From positions 62,001-126,000 of the forward strand of contig JACKEH010000003.1 of NCBI GenBank assembly GCA_020633125.1: a DNA stretch of 64,000 bases, in the 5' to 3' direction. Each line of letters opens with the position of its first letter. Positions within the stretch are counted from its first letter, which is position 1. Shown here one piece after another: positions 18,095 to 27,008 of this stretch. The notes below the pieces were generated by a model. It did no database searches and was not told the DNA's origin. It worked only from the letters and a program-made list of their open reading frames with translations. A program made the position numbers and the translations under genes. Source of the DNA: Sandaracinus sp. (GTDB lineage: Bacteria; Myxococcota_A; Polyangia; Polyangiales; Houyiibacteriaceae).

Positions 18095-19510
18095 ATGCGT
18101 GCGTTCCCGAGGACGGCTGCTTGGCTCGTGGCGATCGTGGCTGCCTGTGGAGAGGAGGCGCCCTCCCCCGCCGTGGCACCAACCGTCGTGGAGGCGATTC
18201 CCGAGCCACCGAGCTCGAACGATCCGGTGCCTCGCGCGCTTCCGCGTTGCGACGCGATCGGACGAACCTCGATTCCCGAGGTCCCGAGCGCTGAGGCACG
18301 GCGTGCGAATCGCGAGGGCCTGACGGCCCACGAGCGTGGCGATCACACGGCGGCGCTCGCGCGCTTCGAACGCGCGCTCGAGCTCGCCCCCGACTACGAG
18401 AACGCGCGCTTCAACGCGGCGTGTGCGCTCGCCCGGCTCGGTCGGGTGGACGAGGCGTGGGAGCGCGTGAGGGCGCTGGCGTGCACGGACCTCCCTTCGT
18501 TCGCGCCTCGTGCGCTTCGGGATCCCGATTTGGAGGGTGTGCGCGCGGCCCACGACGTGGCCGCGTTCGTGGCGGCGGAGGCGGTGCACTACGAGGGAGC
18601 GATGCGGGAAGGCGTGCCGCTGGTCGCGTATCGAGAGGAGCCGATCGTCGATCCGGGCAACGGCGCGTACGGAGGCGCGGTCACGGCTCAGGCCGGCGTG
18701 TGGCTGCACGCAGAGCACCGCTTCGTGCCGCTCTCGCCGAACCTTCGAGTCGAGCGCGGCGAAGCGCCGACGGTGGCGCCGCTCGTGGACGTCGCGCGTG
18801 GACAGGTGGTGGTCGTGACGACGACGGGCTCGAGCGCGGAAGGGCCGGCGCCCATTCCGACGCGCGTTCGGCTCTTCGCGGCCGGGACGGGCGACGTGCT
18901 CGCGGACGCGCGCGTGGGTGGGGAGCCCTTGATGACCGACGTCGGGGTCGCGGCCGACGGAATCGTCGTGCGGGTGACGGGAGCGGACTCGGATCACGAC
19001 GATCCTCCGACCACGTACCGATTCGACGCGAGTGGTCTTCGACGTGTCGCGAGCGCACCTGCGACGCCGCTCTTCGTGCGCGTCGGCCCGCTCGGGTGGT
19101 GGCTTCGCGCCGAGACGCCGTCGCTCTCGCTTCCGGCGTCGGCTCGTGTGCCGACCACGCTCGCGGGGGTGCCGATCTTCGCGCGGGGCTCGCGACGGCA
19201 ACGTCTGCATCACAGCGGGTGGCTCGACGAAGCCCGTGGGCTCGGGGTGGTGCTCGCCGCCGACTGGGGTGATTGCGGGGCGCCGGACCGGTACACGCTC
19301 GAGGTCGTCGACGTCGCTGCAGGGCGATCGGTGCGGGAGATCGAGGGTCGCGGGCAGGTGCATCCGATGCTCGGGCGGGACGGCGCGCTCTACCTGCAGG
19401 TCGGGGACGAGCTGCGCCGCTTCGCGGATCCGCGCGTCGACGTCTCGGAGCCGTTGCCCGCGGGGCTCGGCATCACGTCGCGGCCGATCGATTCGAATCC
19501 GTACTGCTGA
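18095..19510 (+). CDS. large lipoprotein with TPR-like N-terminal segment
   Basis: A 471-residue protein with a lipoprotein signal (WLVAIVAAC, Cys about 18). Residues ~65-125 read like two tetratricopeptide repeats (AHERGDHTAALARFERALEL, then NAACALARLGRVDEAWERV). The remainder is rich in short beta-strand patterns with repeated GxxxP and RVxxGxx elements and may form a beta-propeller; no catalytic motif is evident. It is probably anchored in the outer membrane facing the periplasm. Its stop (19508-19510) directly abuts the stop of the convergent small membrane protein. Function unknown. Confidence 0.75.
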   Translation: MRAFPRTAAWLVAIVAACGEEAPSPAVAPTVVEAIPEPPSSNDPVPRALPRCDAIGRTSIPEVPSAEARRANREGLTAHERGDHTAALARFERALELAPDYENARFNAACALARLGRVDEAWERVRALACTDLPSFAPRALRDPDLEGVRAAHDVAAFVAAEAVHYEGAMREGVPLVAYREEPIVDPGNGAYGGAVTAQAGVWLHAEHRFVPLSPNLRVERGEAPTVAPLVDVARGQVVVVTTTGSSAEGPAPIPTRVRLFAAGTGDVLADARVGGEPLMTDVGVAADGIVVRVTGADSDHDDPPTTYRFDASGLRRVASAPATPLFVRVGPLGWWLRAETPSLSLPASARVPTTLAGVPIFARGSRRQRLHHSGWLDEARGLGVVLAADWGDCGAPDRYTLEVVDVAAGRSVREIEGRGQVHPMLGRDGALYLQVGDELRRFADPRVDVSEPLPAGLGITSRPIDSNPYC

Positions 19511-19774
19511 TCAACCGCTGTGGAGGCACACGAGGCAGTCGAGGGTCGAGAGCCGTAGGGCGCTTCCGACGCAGACGCCGACGACGCACCACCACGCGCG
19601 TCGGGCGGTGAGCGTGGCGGCCACGACGGCGCCCGCGCCGTAGACCGCTCCGAGGATCGGCCCCGCGTCGAGGTGCGCGTTCGCGGTCTGCTGCGCGTAG
19701 GGGAGCACGACGAACGCGGTGAACGCCGCGAGCATGGCGGTCACGAGCGCGGGAGCGTGGACGTTGCGGGGCAT
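19511..19774 (-). CDS. small integral membrane protein
   Basis: An 87-residue protein with two or three hydrophobic segments (ALVTAMLAAFTAFVVLPYA, GAVYGAGAVVAATL, and WWCVVGVCVGSALRL). It ends LDCLVCLHSG, with a Cys pair. No family is recognised. The ATG at 19774 precedes MPRNVHAPALV; upstream sequence in frame is not convincing. It lies downstream of the ferritin-like gene on the same strand with a ~125-bp gap and ends where the convergent lipoprotein ends. The hydrophobic pattern supports a real gene, but it is short. Confidence 0.5.
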   Translation of the reverse strand: MPRNVHAPALVTAMLAAFTAFVVLPYAQQTANAHLDAGPILGAVYGAGAVVAATLTARRAWWCVVGVCVGSALRLSTLDCLVCLHSG

Positions 19775-19898
19775 GCCGCGCGAACACGCGTTCGGGCTCG
19801 AAGGCTTCCCAGGCGGACCTCGACCGAGAGGCGGTCGTGGGTGTGCTGGTTCGAGGTGGGCGTCGTGGGGTCCGCTCCCACCGCATCCGCGGCTCCGA

Positions 19899-20813
19899 TC
19901 ACCCCGCCGTCGGAGCGTCGTCGGGACCGAATCCCCACGCACGGAGCGCGGCGTCGGCTTCGTCGGAGAGCAACAACCCGAGATCCGGAGGGACCTCACG
20001 CGCGGCGAGCTCGGTACGCAACGTCGCGATCGCCTGGGCGCGCCGAGCGTCCTTCTCTCGACGGGCGGCGTGGGAGAGCCGAGGCTCCAGCCAGGCGTCG
20101 ATGTCCGCCGCGAGCGCGGCGTGGTCGGCTTCTTCGGCGGCGAGGGGCGCCATCACCGCACGCAGCGTTCGGTCGGGCGCACGCTTCGCTTGAAGCGCGG
20201 CCTCCTTCGCCGCGAAGGTCTCCACGACGCAGCCTTCGACGACGTTGCGCCAGGCGAGCTCCTCGAGGGTCGGGAGCACGGCGCGCTCGACCTCGACGAA
20301 GACGCGCTCGGAGTGTCCCGACCAGGTGGCCGCGAGCGCGGTCATGGCGCGTGCGTGGTTCACCTCGTCGAGTCGGGCCCGGTGGGCGGCGGCGCACAAC
20401 GCCGGAGGGGCACCGTGATGGAGCAACGCACGGCGGAGCTCGTCGAACGCGACGACCGACGAGGCTTCGCCGACGGCGGCTTCGAGGGCCCACGCGACGT
20501 TCGGCGGCGCGTCGGCGCGAAGATGGGCGATCGTGGCGCCCATCTTGGGCCGGCCGACAGCCTGGCATTGGGTCTCGATGCGGTAACAACGCACGTGCGT
20601 TTCGTCGAGGGCGCTGCAGGAGTCCTCGCCGCAGAGCGCGGCGCAATCGAGCTGCACGCCGGTCGTCGTGGCGACTTCGACCACGGACGTCTCGCGCGGC
20701 ATGGCGTGACAGGCGCCGCCCTGTCGCCATCCGCAGCCGAGCAACCAAGGGGCTGCCGCGACCGGGACGACGAGCGGGAGGCCGAGCGCGAGCTTCACGA
20801 GAGGACGTGCCAT
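19899..20813 (-). CDS. ferritin-like domain lipoprotein
   Basis: A 304-residue exported protein. The N-terminus has a hydrophobic signal ending WLLGC (lipobox, Cys about 27). A Cys-rich stretch follows (CAALCGEDSC, CYRIETQC), then a helical domain with carboxylate/His pairs expected of a ferritin-like four-helix bundle: EVNHARAM, E-x-E in VFVEVERA, and AAEEADHAAL. Ferritin-like domains bind di-iron centres. The role of the cysteine-rich part is unknown. ATG 20813 starts the signal. It is followed on the same strand by the small membrane protein. Confidence 0.75.
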   Translation of the reverse strand: MARPLVKLALGLPLVVPVAAAPWLLGCGWRQGGACHAMPRETSVVEVATTTGVQLDCAALCGEDSCSALDETHVRCYRIETQCQAVGRPKMGATIAHLRADAPPNVAWALEAAVGEASSVVAFDELRRALLHHGAPPALCAAAHRARLDEVNHARAMTALAATWSGHSERVFVEVERAVLPTLEELAWRNVVEGCVVETFAAKEAALQAKRAPDRTLRAVMAPLAAEEADHAALAADIDAWLEPRLSHAARREKDARRAQAIATLRTELAAREVPPDLGLLLSDEADAALRAWGFGPDDAPTAG

Positions 20814-20895
20814 GGCATCTCCAACGGTCGAGCTCTCCCGAGCTTACAGGGCGACCACGTGACCGATGCTGCCTTGCGACGCTCGTGGTGCGGAA

Positions 20896-21285
20896 TCAGT
20901 CGGCGCAGCGCACGGTGACTCGAGCGATGCCGACCGGCGGCTCGGAGAGCGTCGCCGCGAACGCGTCGGCGTCTTCGCGGGTGTCGAAGGTCACGGAGAC
21001 GGCGTGGGCTTCGGGGGCGGCGCCGAGAGCTTCCGCGGCGCCTTCGTCGCAGCCCAGCTCGCCGACCGAGACGTGCAGGGCCTGCTCCCGCAACGGCGCG
21101 GCCGCTTCTTCGAGCGCGGCGGCGCCGGGGTCGGCCACGACGACGTAGACGGCGAAGACCTCGGCGCCGTGCGTGGGTGCGGCGGACTCTCCGCCGGAGG
21201 TGTGCGTGGGCGGTTCTTCCGGAGCGGGCGAGCCGCAGCCGAGGAGCCACACGAGGGATACACGCGCCAGGCATCGAACCGTCAT
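20896..21285 (-). CDS. small lipoprotein with SPOR/ACT-like fold pattern
   Basis: A 129-residue lipoprotein: signal with lipobox VWLLGC (Cys about 14), a Pro/Glu/Gly linker, then a domain with alternating strands and helices (VFAVYVVVADPGAAALEEAA, then HAVSVTFDTREDADAFAATL). The two-fold pattern resembles ferredoxin-like folds, but no family is recognised. It lies 82 bp upstream of the ferritin-like lipoprotein on the same strand and may be cotranscribed. Its start is the ATG at 21285. Confidence 0.65.
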   Translation of the reverse strand: MTVRCLARVSLVWLLGCGSPAPEEPPTHTSGGESAAPTHGAEVFAVYVVVADPGAAALEEAAAPLREQALHVSVGELGCDEGAAEALGAAPEAHAVSVTFDTREDADAFAATLSEPPVGIARVTVRCAD

Positions 21286-21379
21286 GCGCGGGAGACTACC
21301 TCGGAAGTGGGATCTCCCGATTGGTCTTGCGAGGACGTACGTGTCGGGCGCTTCTCGAGTTGGTGCGGTGCCGAAGATG

Positions 21380-21717
21380 CGGTGCATCCGCGGCTCATCA
21401 CCGAGAACGCGTGCGTCGCGATCACGCGGCGGACGAGCTTTGGCAAGGGCTCCTCTTTCCTTGGGCGGGTCAGGGGATGTGGTCGAACGTGGTGCGGCGG
21501 CGGCGTGGTCGCGCTCGGGCACGACGACGGTCCCCGAAGCCCTCGGGACTCGCCGCACTCCTCGGGCCGTTGTCACCAACGAACGTCACGCGGCGCGAGC
21601 TCCGCGACCAGCGACCGACGCCGGGGAGAAGGGGCGCGCCGTCGTGCTTCGCACGCGTGAGCGATTGGAGCACGACGGCGTCGGCGGCGTCGTCGGAACA
21701 ACGACCCACCCGAGTGA
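21380..21717 (+). pseudogene. internally deleted Y1-transposase copy (relic A)
   Basis: The first ~140 bp match the start of the full transposase at 22881 almost base for base (translation VHPRLITENACVAITRRTSF, with small indels). The last ~150 bp match its 3' end up to the stop. About 1.1 kb between them is missing, and the frame is broken by several indels. It is followed directly by a diverged copy of the family's structured 3' repeat. The 796-bp gap 21286-22081 contains nothing else that looks coding. Confidence 0.85.
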
Positions 21718-21917
21718 CTTCAGACCGCCTGAAAAGGCGTCGCGCGGCCCGGAACCAGCCCGAGCCGCGCGTCGGTGTATCCGGCGTTCGACGGAGTTTC
21801 GAACCCGACGCGAGAATCCGCGCTCAGCGGACCGCGCGCGGCGCACGACGCGAGTGACACCGACCACGCGGAACGCCGGTTGGAAACGGGGAGTCGCCAC
21901 GTACCTCGTACCGGAGT
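21718..21917 (+). repeat. transposase 3'-end repeat, copy A (diverged)
   Basis: It begins CTTCAGACCGCCTGAAAAGG and ends near ACGTACCTCGTACCGGAGTC. The first hairpin (CGCCT-GAAA-AGGCG, 21726-21739) is intact, as is the GCGCGGC...GCCGCGC stem. The later hairpins are eroded, in keeping with the broken gene beside it. Confidence 0.85.
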
Positions 21918-22081
21918 CGGTGGGATGCGGCGCGGCCCGCCGGTGGTGCGTGGCGGGCACAGCGTGAGGCTTTCACCACATCCAAGGATCGCTTGGGGCC
22001 CATCGCTGCGACCCACCCGCCGCATTTGCGCCATTTGCGTCTGCTGCGGGACCGGCACACCGGGTGCTAAGGCGCCGGAAC

Positions 22082-22588
22082 ATGAACCACAGATCATCCA
22101 TCAGTCTCTCTGCTCTCCTCTGCACGCTGCTCTTCGTCGGCTGCGGTTCTTCGACTCCCAGCGTCGAGGAGTCGGCGGCCCTTTTCTGCGAGGGCGACTC
22201 GGCCCGCGCCGAACGCTGCGGGGACGGCGCTTTCGGGCCCGACGACCTCGCCGAATGCGAGGCCGAGATGACGGTGTTCTTCCGGTCGGCGCGGGAGGAC
22301 GCGCACGACGCGATCACCGACTGCAACTCTTCGCGCGCATGCGACGAGAGCGACGACCGCTGCTTCTCGGCGGCGGGCCTCGGCCTCACGCCGAGCTCGA
22401 CGGCGACCGAGTATCAGACGGCGTGCCTCGCTTACCGCGAGACATGCGACGGCATGGGTGAGGGCATCATCGACGACTACTGCTTCGCCGACATCCTCGA
22501 CGATTCGGTCCTCACCCAGATGCGCTCCTGCCTGAGCGGCGCCTGCTCCGACTTCCACGACTGTGTGGAAACGGCCGCCGGCTTTTGA
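22082..22588 (+). CDS. Cys-rich lipoprotein
   Basis: A 168-residue protein with a lipoprotein signal (LLCTLLFVGC, Cys about 21). The mature part has about ten cysteines in short helix-like segments (FCEGDSARAERCG, DCNSSRACDESDDRC, SCLSGACSDFHDCVETA), a pattern of small disulfide-stabilised helical proteins common in this window's class of organism. Function unknown. ATG 22082 is preferred to ATG 22064 because it leads straight into the signal and follows an AAGG ribosome binding site. It is surrounded by transposase-derived DNA but reads as intact. Confidence 0.75.
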   Translation: MNHRSSISLSALLCTLLFVGCGSSTPSVEESAALFCEGDSARAERCGDGAFGPDDLAECEAEMTVFFRSAREDAHDAITDCNSSRACDESDDRCFSAAGLGLTPSSTATEYQTACLAYRETCDGMGEGIIDDYCFADILDDSVLTQMRSCLSGACSDFHDCVETAAGF

Positions 22589-22783
22589 TCGCCTCTGCTC
22601 GCGGCGGACCTTTCGCGCGCCGAGCTCGGTCCTCGACTCTCACACGGAGTTCACCGTGATCGATTCGGTGGGACGGCTCTTCGGCGTACGGGCGGGGCTC
22701 GTGAGGGACAAGACGTCGGTGCTCGAGGGCCGGTGACAGCACACGCGAAGGTGGCGAGATCTGACCACCGGGCGCGAGTCCGG

Positions 22784-22799
22784 GGTGGCGGCCGCCACC
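22784..22799. repeat. 16-bp perfect palindrome upstream of the transposase
   Basis: GGTGGCGGCCGCCACC is a perfect palindrome about 80-100 bp before the likely transposase start. GGTGGCG-like words recur on both sides (22760 and 22810). It could be part of the element's left end. The 22589-22880 gap holds no convincing gene. Confidence 0.45.
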
Positions 22800-22880
22800 T
22801 CTTCGCCGCCAATCCGCCGCCACCTCGCTCGTAGGTGCGCGAAATCGTTCGCGCGCGCGCCGGTACGAAAGGTGGAGTGG

Positions 22881-24299
22881 GTGGGCGCGGTGCATCCGCG
22901 GCTCATCACCGAGAACGCGTGCGTCGCGATCACGCGGCGGACGAGCTTTCGTAAGGGCTTCCTCTTTCCTTGGGCGGGGTCGGGGGATGCGGTCGAGCGA
23001 GGTGCGGCGGCGGCGTGGTCGCGCTCGGACGCGACGACGGCGCGATGGGATGCGGTCGGTCAGCTCTTCGCGTACTCGGCGGGCCTCGCGCAGCGCGCGA
23101 CCGGTCTCGATTGGCACCAGCTCGTGCTCGTCGGCACGCACCATCACAGCCAAGCCACGCCGCGCGATCGGGAGCTCGCGGAGAGCACGCGGGTGCTGCA
23201 TCGAACGATGGCGTGCGCGATCAACGCGCAGCTACGGATGCGCGGCTTCGACGCGCCGGGTTCGGTCTGGGACAAACGGCAGACGCATTGGACGACGCTC
23301 GTCGACGTGGAGGCGGTCGGGTCGCGGCTCCTCTACGACCACCTCAACTGCGTGCGGGCGGGTTGGGTCGAGCATCCGCTCGACGTGCCCATGGGACATC
23401 ACCTCGGCTTCGAGCTGTGGAAGGCGGGTGGCGTCGCGGTGCCCAAGCCGGACAACCCGTATTTCTCGAAGCGGATGCCGAAGGAGATCGAGCTTCGGCT
23501 CACGCCGCCGATCCCGCTGGTGCGGAAGTTTGGGCGCGATGTCGACGCGATGGTGGCGTGGCTCTCCGAGCTGCGCGAAGTGCGTCGGAAGGTGCTCATG
23601 GCGGCGCGTGTCGGGCTCGTGCGTGGCGTCGCGAAGATGCGGCGCGTGCATCCGTGGGACGAGCCCGACACGGACAAGGAGACCATTGGTCGGCGCGTGA
23701 AGATCTTCGGCGTCGGTCAGGGTGGACCCGAAGGGGAGCAGACGCGACGCGCGTGCGAGCGCGACGTTCGCGGTCATCGAGAAGGCCACGCGGCTCGCGT
23801 CGTGGCGTGGAAAGACGGCGACCACACGAGTCCCTTTCCTGCGGGCACGTTGCTCGGGCACACGTTCCTCGGGATGCCGCTCGCGCCCGCGTCGTCGGAT
23901 GCGGTGCTCGGCACGCGTCACCCGTCGCGCGAGGAAGTCGAAGCCGAGTTGGCCGCGGAGTGGGCGGCGCGGGAGCGCGAGGAAGAAGAGAACCGTGCGC
24001 GTCGACGTGTGCGGGCGGAACGCCGTGCCCGCGCTGCACGAATCGCCGAAGACGACGCGTTCGAGCGTGAGCTCGAGGCGTTGCAGCAACGCGTGCGTGT
24101 GATGGACCCCAACCGAAAGGCCTCGGGGATGGGAGCGCTCCTCGAGCCACTCGCTCCGTCGAACGTCACGCGGCGCGAGCTCGGCGACGCACGACCCGAC
24201 GTGGGGGAGAAGGGGCGCGCCATCGTGCTTCGCACCCGTGAGCGACCGAAGCCGCGTCGGCGTCGGCGGCGTCGTCGGAACAACGACCCACCCGAGTGA
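22881..24299 (+). CDS. Y1 (HUH) transposase, REP-associated/IS200-like, full copy
   Basis: About 472 residues. The N-terminal ~150 residues follow the Y1 transposase pattern: HPRLITENACVAITRRTSF, ATGLDWHQLVLVGTHHHSQ (the H-x-H metal-binding motif) and GSVWDKRQTH followed by SRLLYDHLNCVRAGWVEHP, which holds the likely catalytic Tyr. The C-terminal extension includes VVAWKDGDHTSPFPAGT and a charged coiled coil (EAELAAEWAAREREEE), then an Arg-rich tail. Y1 enzymes cut and join single-stranded DNA at hairpin ends. The start is uncertain: GTG codons at 22872, 22881 and 22890 are possible, and an ATG at 22785 lies in non-homologous sequence. A structured 3' repeat follows at once. Three broken relatives lie nearby. 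Confidence 0.8.
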   Translation: MGAVHPRLITENACVAITRRTSFRKGFLFPWAGSGDAVERGAAAAWSRSDATTARWDAVGQLFAYSAGLAQRATGLDWHQLVLVGTHHHSQATPRDRELAESTRVLHRTMACAINAQLRMRGFDAPGSVWDKRQTHWTTLVDVEAVGSRLLYDHLNCVRAGWVEHPLDVPMGHHLGFELWKAGGVAVPKPDNPYFSKRMPKEIELRLTPPIPLVRKFGRDVDAMVAWLSELREVRRKVLMAARVGLVRGVAKMRRVHPWDEPDTDKETIGRRVKIFGVGQGGPEGEQTRRACERDVRGHREGHAARVVAWKDGDHTSPFPAGTLLGHTFLGMPLAPASSDAVLGTRHPSREEVEAELAAEWAAREREEEENRARRRVRAERRARAARIAEDDAFERELEALQQRVRVMDPNRKASGMGALLEPLAPSNVTRRELGDARPDVGEKGRAIVLRTRERPKPRRRRRRRRNNDPPE

Positions 24300-24508
24300 C
24301 TTCAGACCGCCTGAAAAGGCGTCGCGCGGCCCGGAACCAGCCCGAGCCGCGCGTCGGTGTGTCCGTCGTTCGGGCGGGTTTCGAGGGTGGCGAGAGAATC
24401 CGTTCTGAGCGGACCGCCTCCCGCGCGAGAGGTGGTTGACCTCTCACCGACCACGGCGGAACGCCGGTGTGAAACCGGGAGTCGCCACGTACCTCGTACC
24501 GTAGTCGT
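24300..24508 (+). repeat. transposase 3'-end repeat, copy B (reference copy)
   Basis: It begins CTTCAGACCG after the transposase stop and ends TACCTCGTACCGTAGTCGT. It contains CGCCT-GAAA-AGGCG (24308-24321), an 8-bp stem CGCGCGGC/GCCGCGCG with a 15-nt loop, GAGAGGT-GGTTG-ACCTCTC, and CCGGT-GTGAA-ACCGG. The close packing of hairpins is what Y1 enzymes recognise at element ends. Confidence 0.88.
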
Positions 24509-25077
24509 CAGGGGAGCAGACGCGGCGCGCCTGCGAGCGCGACGTTCGCGGTCATCGAGAAGGCCACGCGGCTCGCGTCGTGGCGTGGAAAGACGGCGAC
24601 CACACGAGCCCCTTTCCGGCGGGCACGTTGCTCGGACACACGTTCCTCGGGATGCCGCTCGCGCCCGCGTCGTCGGATGCGGTGCTCGGCACGCGTCACC
24701 CGTCGCGCGAGGAAGTCGAAGCCGAGTTGGCCGCGGAGTGGGCGGCGCGGGAGCGCGAGGAAGAAGAGAACCGTGCGCGTCGACGTGTGCGCAACGAACG
24801 CCGTGCCCGCGCTGCACGAATCGCCGAAGACGAAGCTTTCGAGCGTGAGCTCGAGGCGTTGCAGCAACGCGTGCGTGTGATGGACCCCAACCGAAAGGCC
24901 TCGGGGATGGGAGCGCTCCTCGAGCCACTCGCTCCGTCGAACGTCACGCGGCGCGAGCTCGGCGACGCACGACCCGACGTGGGGGAGAAGGGGCGCGCCG
25001 TCGTGCTTCGCACCCGTGAGCGACCGAAGCCGCGTCGGCGTCGGCGGCGTCGTCGGAACAACGACCCACCCGAGTGA
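24509..25077 (+). pseudogene. 5'-truncated Y1-transposase copy C
   Basis: It is nearly identical to the last ~565 bp of the full transposase (from GEQTRRACERDVRG to the stop), but everything before that is missing. It starts immediately after the terminal GTAGTCGT of repeat copy B, so the junction coincides with a repeat end. The catalytic domain is absent, so it cannot be active. Differences from the full copy are few, suggesting a recent event. Confidence 0.88.
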
Positions 25078-25553
25078 CTTCAGACCGCCTGAAAAGGCGT
25101 CGCGCGGCCCGGAACCAGCCCGAGCCGCGCGTCGGTGTGTCCGTCGTTCGGGCGGGTTTCGAGGGTGGCGAGAGAATCCGTTCTGAGCGGACCGCCTGCC
25201 GCGCGAGACGTGGTTGACCTCTCACCGACCACGGCGGAACGCCGGTGTGAAACCGGGAGTCGCCACGTACCTCGTACCGTAGTCGTCCGCGAGGACACGT
25301 ACCTCGTACCGTAGTCGTGCCGGAACAACGACCCACCCGAGTGACTTCAGACCGCCTGAAAAGGCGTCGCGCGGCCCGGAACCTGCCCGAGCCGCGCGTC
25401 GGTGTGTCCGTCGTTCGGGCGGGTTTCGAGGGTGGCGAGAGAATCCGTTCTGAGCGGACCGCCCGCCGTGCGAGACGTGGTTGACCTCTCACCGACCTCG
25501 GCGGAACGCCGGTGTGAAACCGGGAGTCGCCACGTACCTCGTACCGTAGTCGT
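25078..25553 (+). repeat. transposase 3'-end repeats, two tandem copies (C and C2)
   Basis: Copy C runs to 25286 and is followed by a 32-bp stub that repeats only the terminal CGTACCTCGTACCGTAGTCGT. Copy C2 then starts with the last ~24 bp of the transposase reading frame (25319) and ends at 25553. Both keep the CGCCT-GAAA-AGGCG hairpin (25086-25099, 25353-25366) and the CCGGT-GTGAA-ACCGG hairpin. Confidence 0.88.
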
Positions 25554-26598
25554 GTCGGGTTCCGTTTGGGACAAACGGCAGACGCATTGGAAGACCCTCG
25601 TCGACGTCGAGGCGGTCGGGTCGCGGCTCGTGTACGACCACCTCAACTGCGTCGGGGCGGGGTGGGTGGAGCATCCGCTCGACGTGCCGATGGGGCATCA
25701 CCTCGGCTTCGAGCTCTGGAAGGCGGGCGGGGTCGCGGTGCCGAAGCCCGACAATCCGTATTTCTCGAAGCGCATGCCCAAGGAGATCGAGCTTCGGCTC
25801 ACGCCGCCCATTCCGCTGGTGCGGAAGTTCGGGGGCGACGTCGACGCCATGGTCGGGTGGCTCTCCGAGGTGCGTGACGCGCGGTTGAAGGTGCTGGCCG
25901 CGGCGCGTGTGGGGCCCGTGCGTGGCGTCGCGAAGATGCGGCGCGTGCATCCGTGGGACGAGCCCGACACCGACAAGGAGACCATCGGGCGGCGCGTGAA
26001 GGTGTTCGGGGTCGGACAGGGCGGGCCCGAAGGGGAGCAGACGCGACGGGCCTGCGAGCGCGACGTTCGCGGTCATCGTGAAGGGCACGCGGCTCGCGTC
26101 GTGGCGTGGAAGGACGGCGACCACACGAGCCCTTTCCCTCCGGGCACGTTGCTCGGGCACACGTACCTCGGCATGCCGCTCGCGGCGGCGTCGTCGGATG
26201 CGGTGCTCGGGACGCGGCATCCTTCGCGAGAGGAAGTCGAAGCGGAGCTCGCCGCGGAGTGGGCCGCGCGGGAGCGCGAGGAAGAGACGCGTCGTACGCG
26301 TGGACGCATCCGCGCCGAACGCCGAGAGCGCGCCGCGCGAGTCGCCGATGACGAAGCGTTCTCGCGCGAGCTCGAGGCGCTGCAACAACGCGTGCGTGTG
26401 ATGGACCCGACGCGAAAGCGCTCGGGCCTCACGGGACTCCTCGAGCCACTCACACCCTCGAAGGTCGTGCGCCGAGAGCTCGGCGACCAACGACCCGACG
26501 TCGAAGAAAAGGGGCGCGCCGTCGTGCTTCGCACGCGTGAGCGCCAAGCGTCGCGGCCGCGTCGTCGGCGCCGTCGGAACAACGACCCACCCGAGTGA
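25554..26598 (+). pseudogene. 5'-truncated Y1-transposase copy D
   Basis: It matches the full transposase from GSVWDKRQTHW to the stop but lacks the N-terminus with the HxH motif. Like copy C it starts directly after the terminal GTAGTCGT of a 3' repeat. The reading frame stays open for about 347 codons and upstream repeat sequence is also open in that frame, so a protein could be made, but it would lack the metal-binding motif. It is more diverged from the full copy than copy C is. Confidence 0.85.
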
Positions 26599-26936
26599 CC
26601 TCAGACCGCCTGAGAAGGCGTCGCGCGGCACGGAACCAGCCCGAGCCGCGCGTCGGTGTATCCGTCGTTTGGTCGGGTTTCGAGGGTGCCGAGAGAATCC
26701 GTTCTCAGCGGACCGCACGCGGCGCGAGACTCGACTGACACCTCACCGACCACGGCGGAACGCCGGGGTGAACCCGGGAGTCGCCACGTACCTCGTACCG
26801 TAGTCGTTCGCGCGGCGCGAGACTCGACTGACACCTCACCGACCACGGCGGAACGCCGGGGTGAACCCGGGAGTCGCCACCTACCTCGTACCGTAGTCGT
26901 GTGACGTGCGTGCCGCGTACCTAGTACGGTAGTCGT
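26599..26936 (+). repeat. transposase 3'-end repeat, copy D, plus partial duplicates
   Basis: A full copy (to 26807) is followed by a partial copy (26808-26900) and a remnant ending GCGTACCTAGTACGGTAGTC. The first hairpin reads CGCCT-GAGA-AGGCG (26607-26620), changing the tetraloop within the GNRA class. The last hairpin reads CCGGG-GTGAA-CCCGG, a compensated base-pair change. The remnant holds CGTAC-CTA-GTACG (26916-26928). The remaining bases to the methylase start at 27009 show nothing further. Confidence 0.85.
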
Positions 26937-27008
26937 GACCGAGCCGCGTATCTGTCTTGCGATCTACTGTGCGTCGGTTCAGCATTCGCAGGCTCTCGAG
27001 GGACAACC

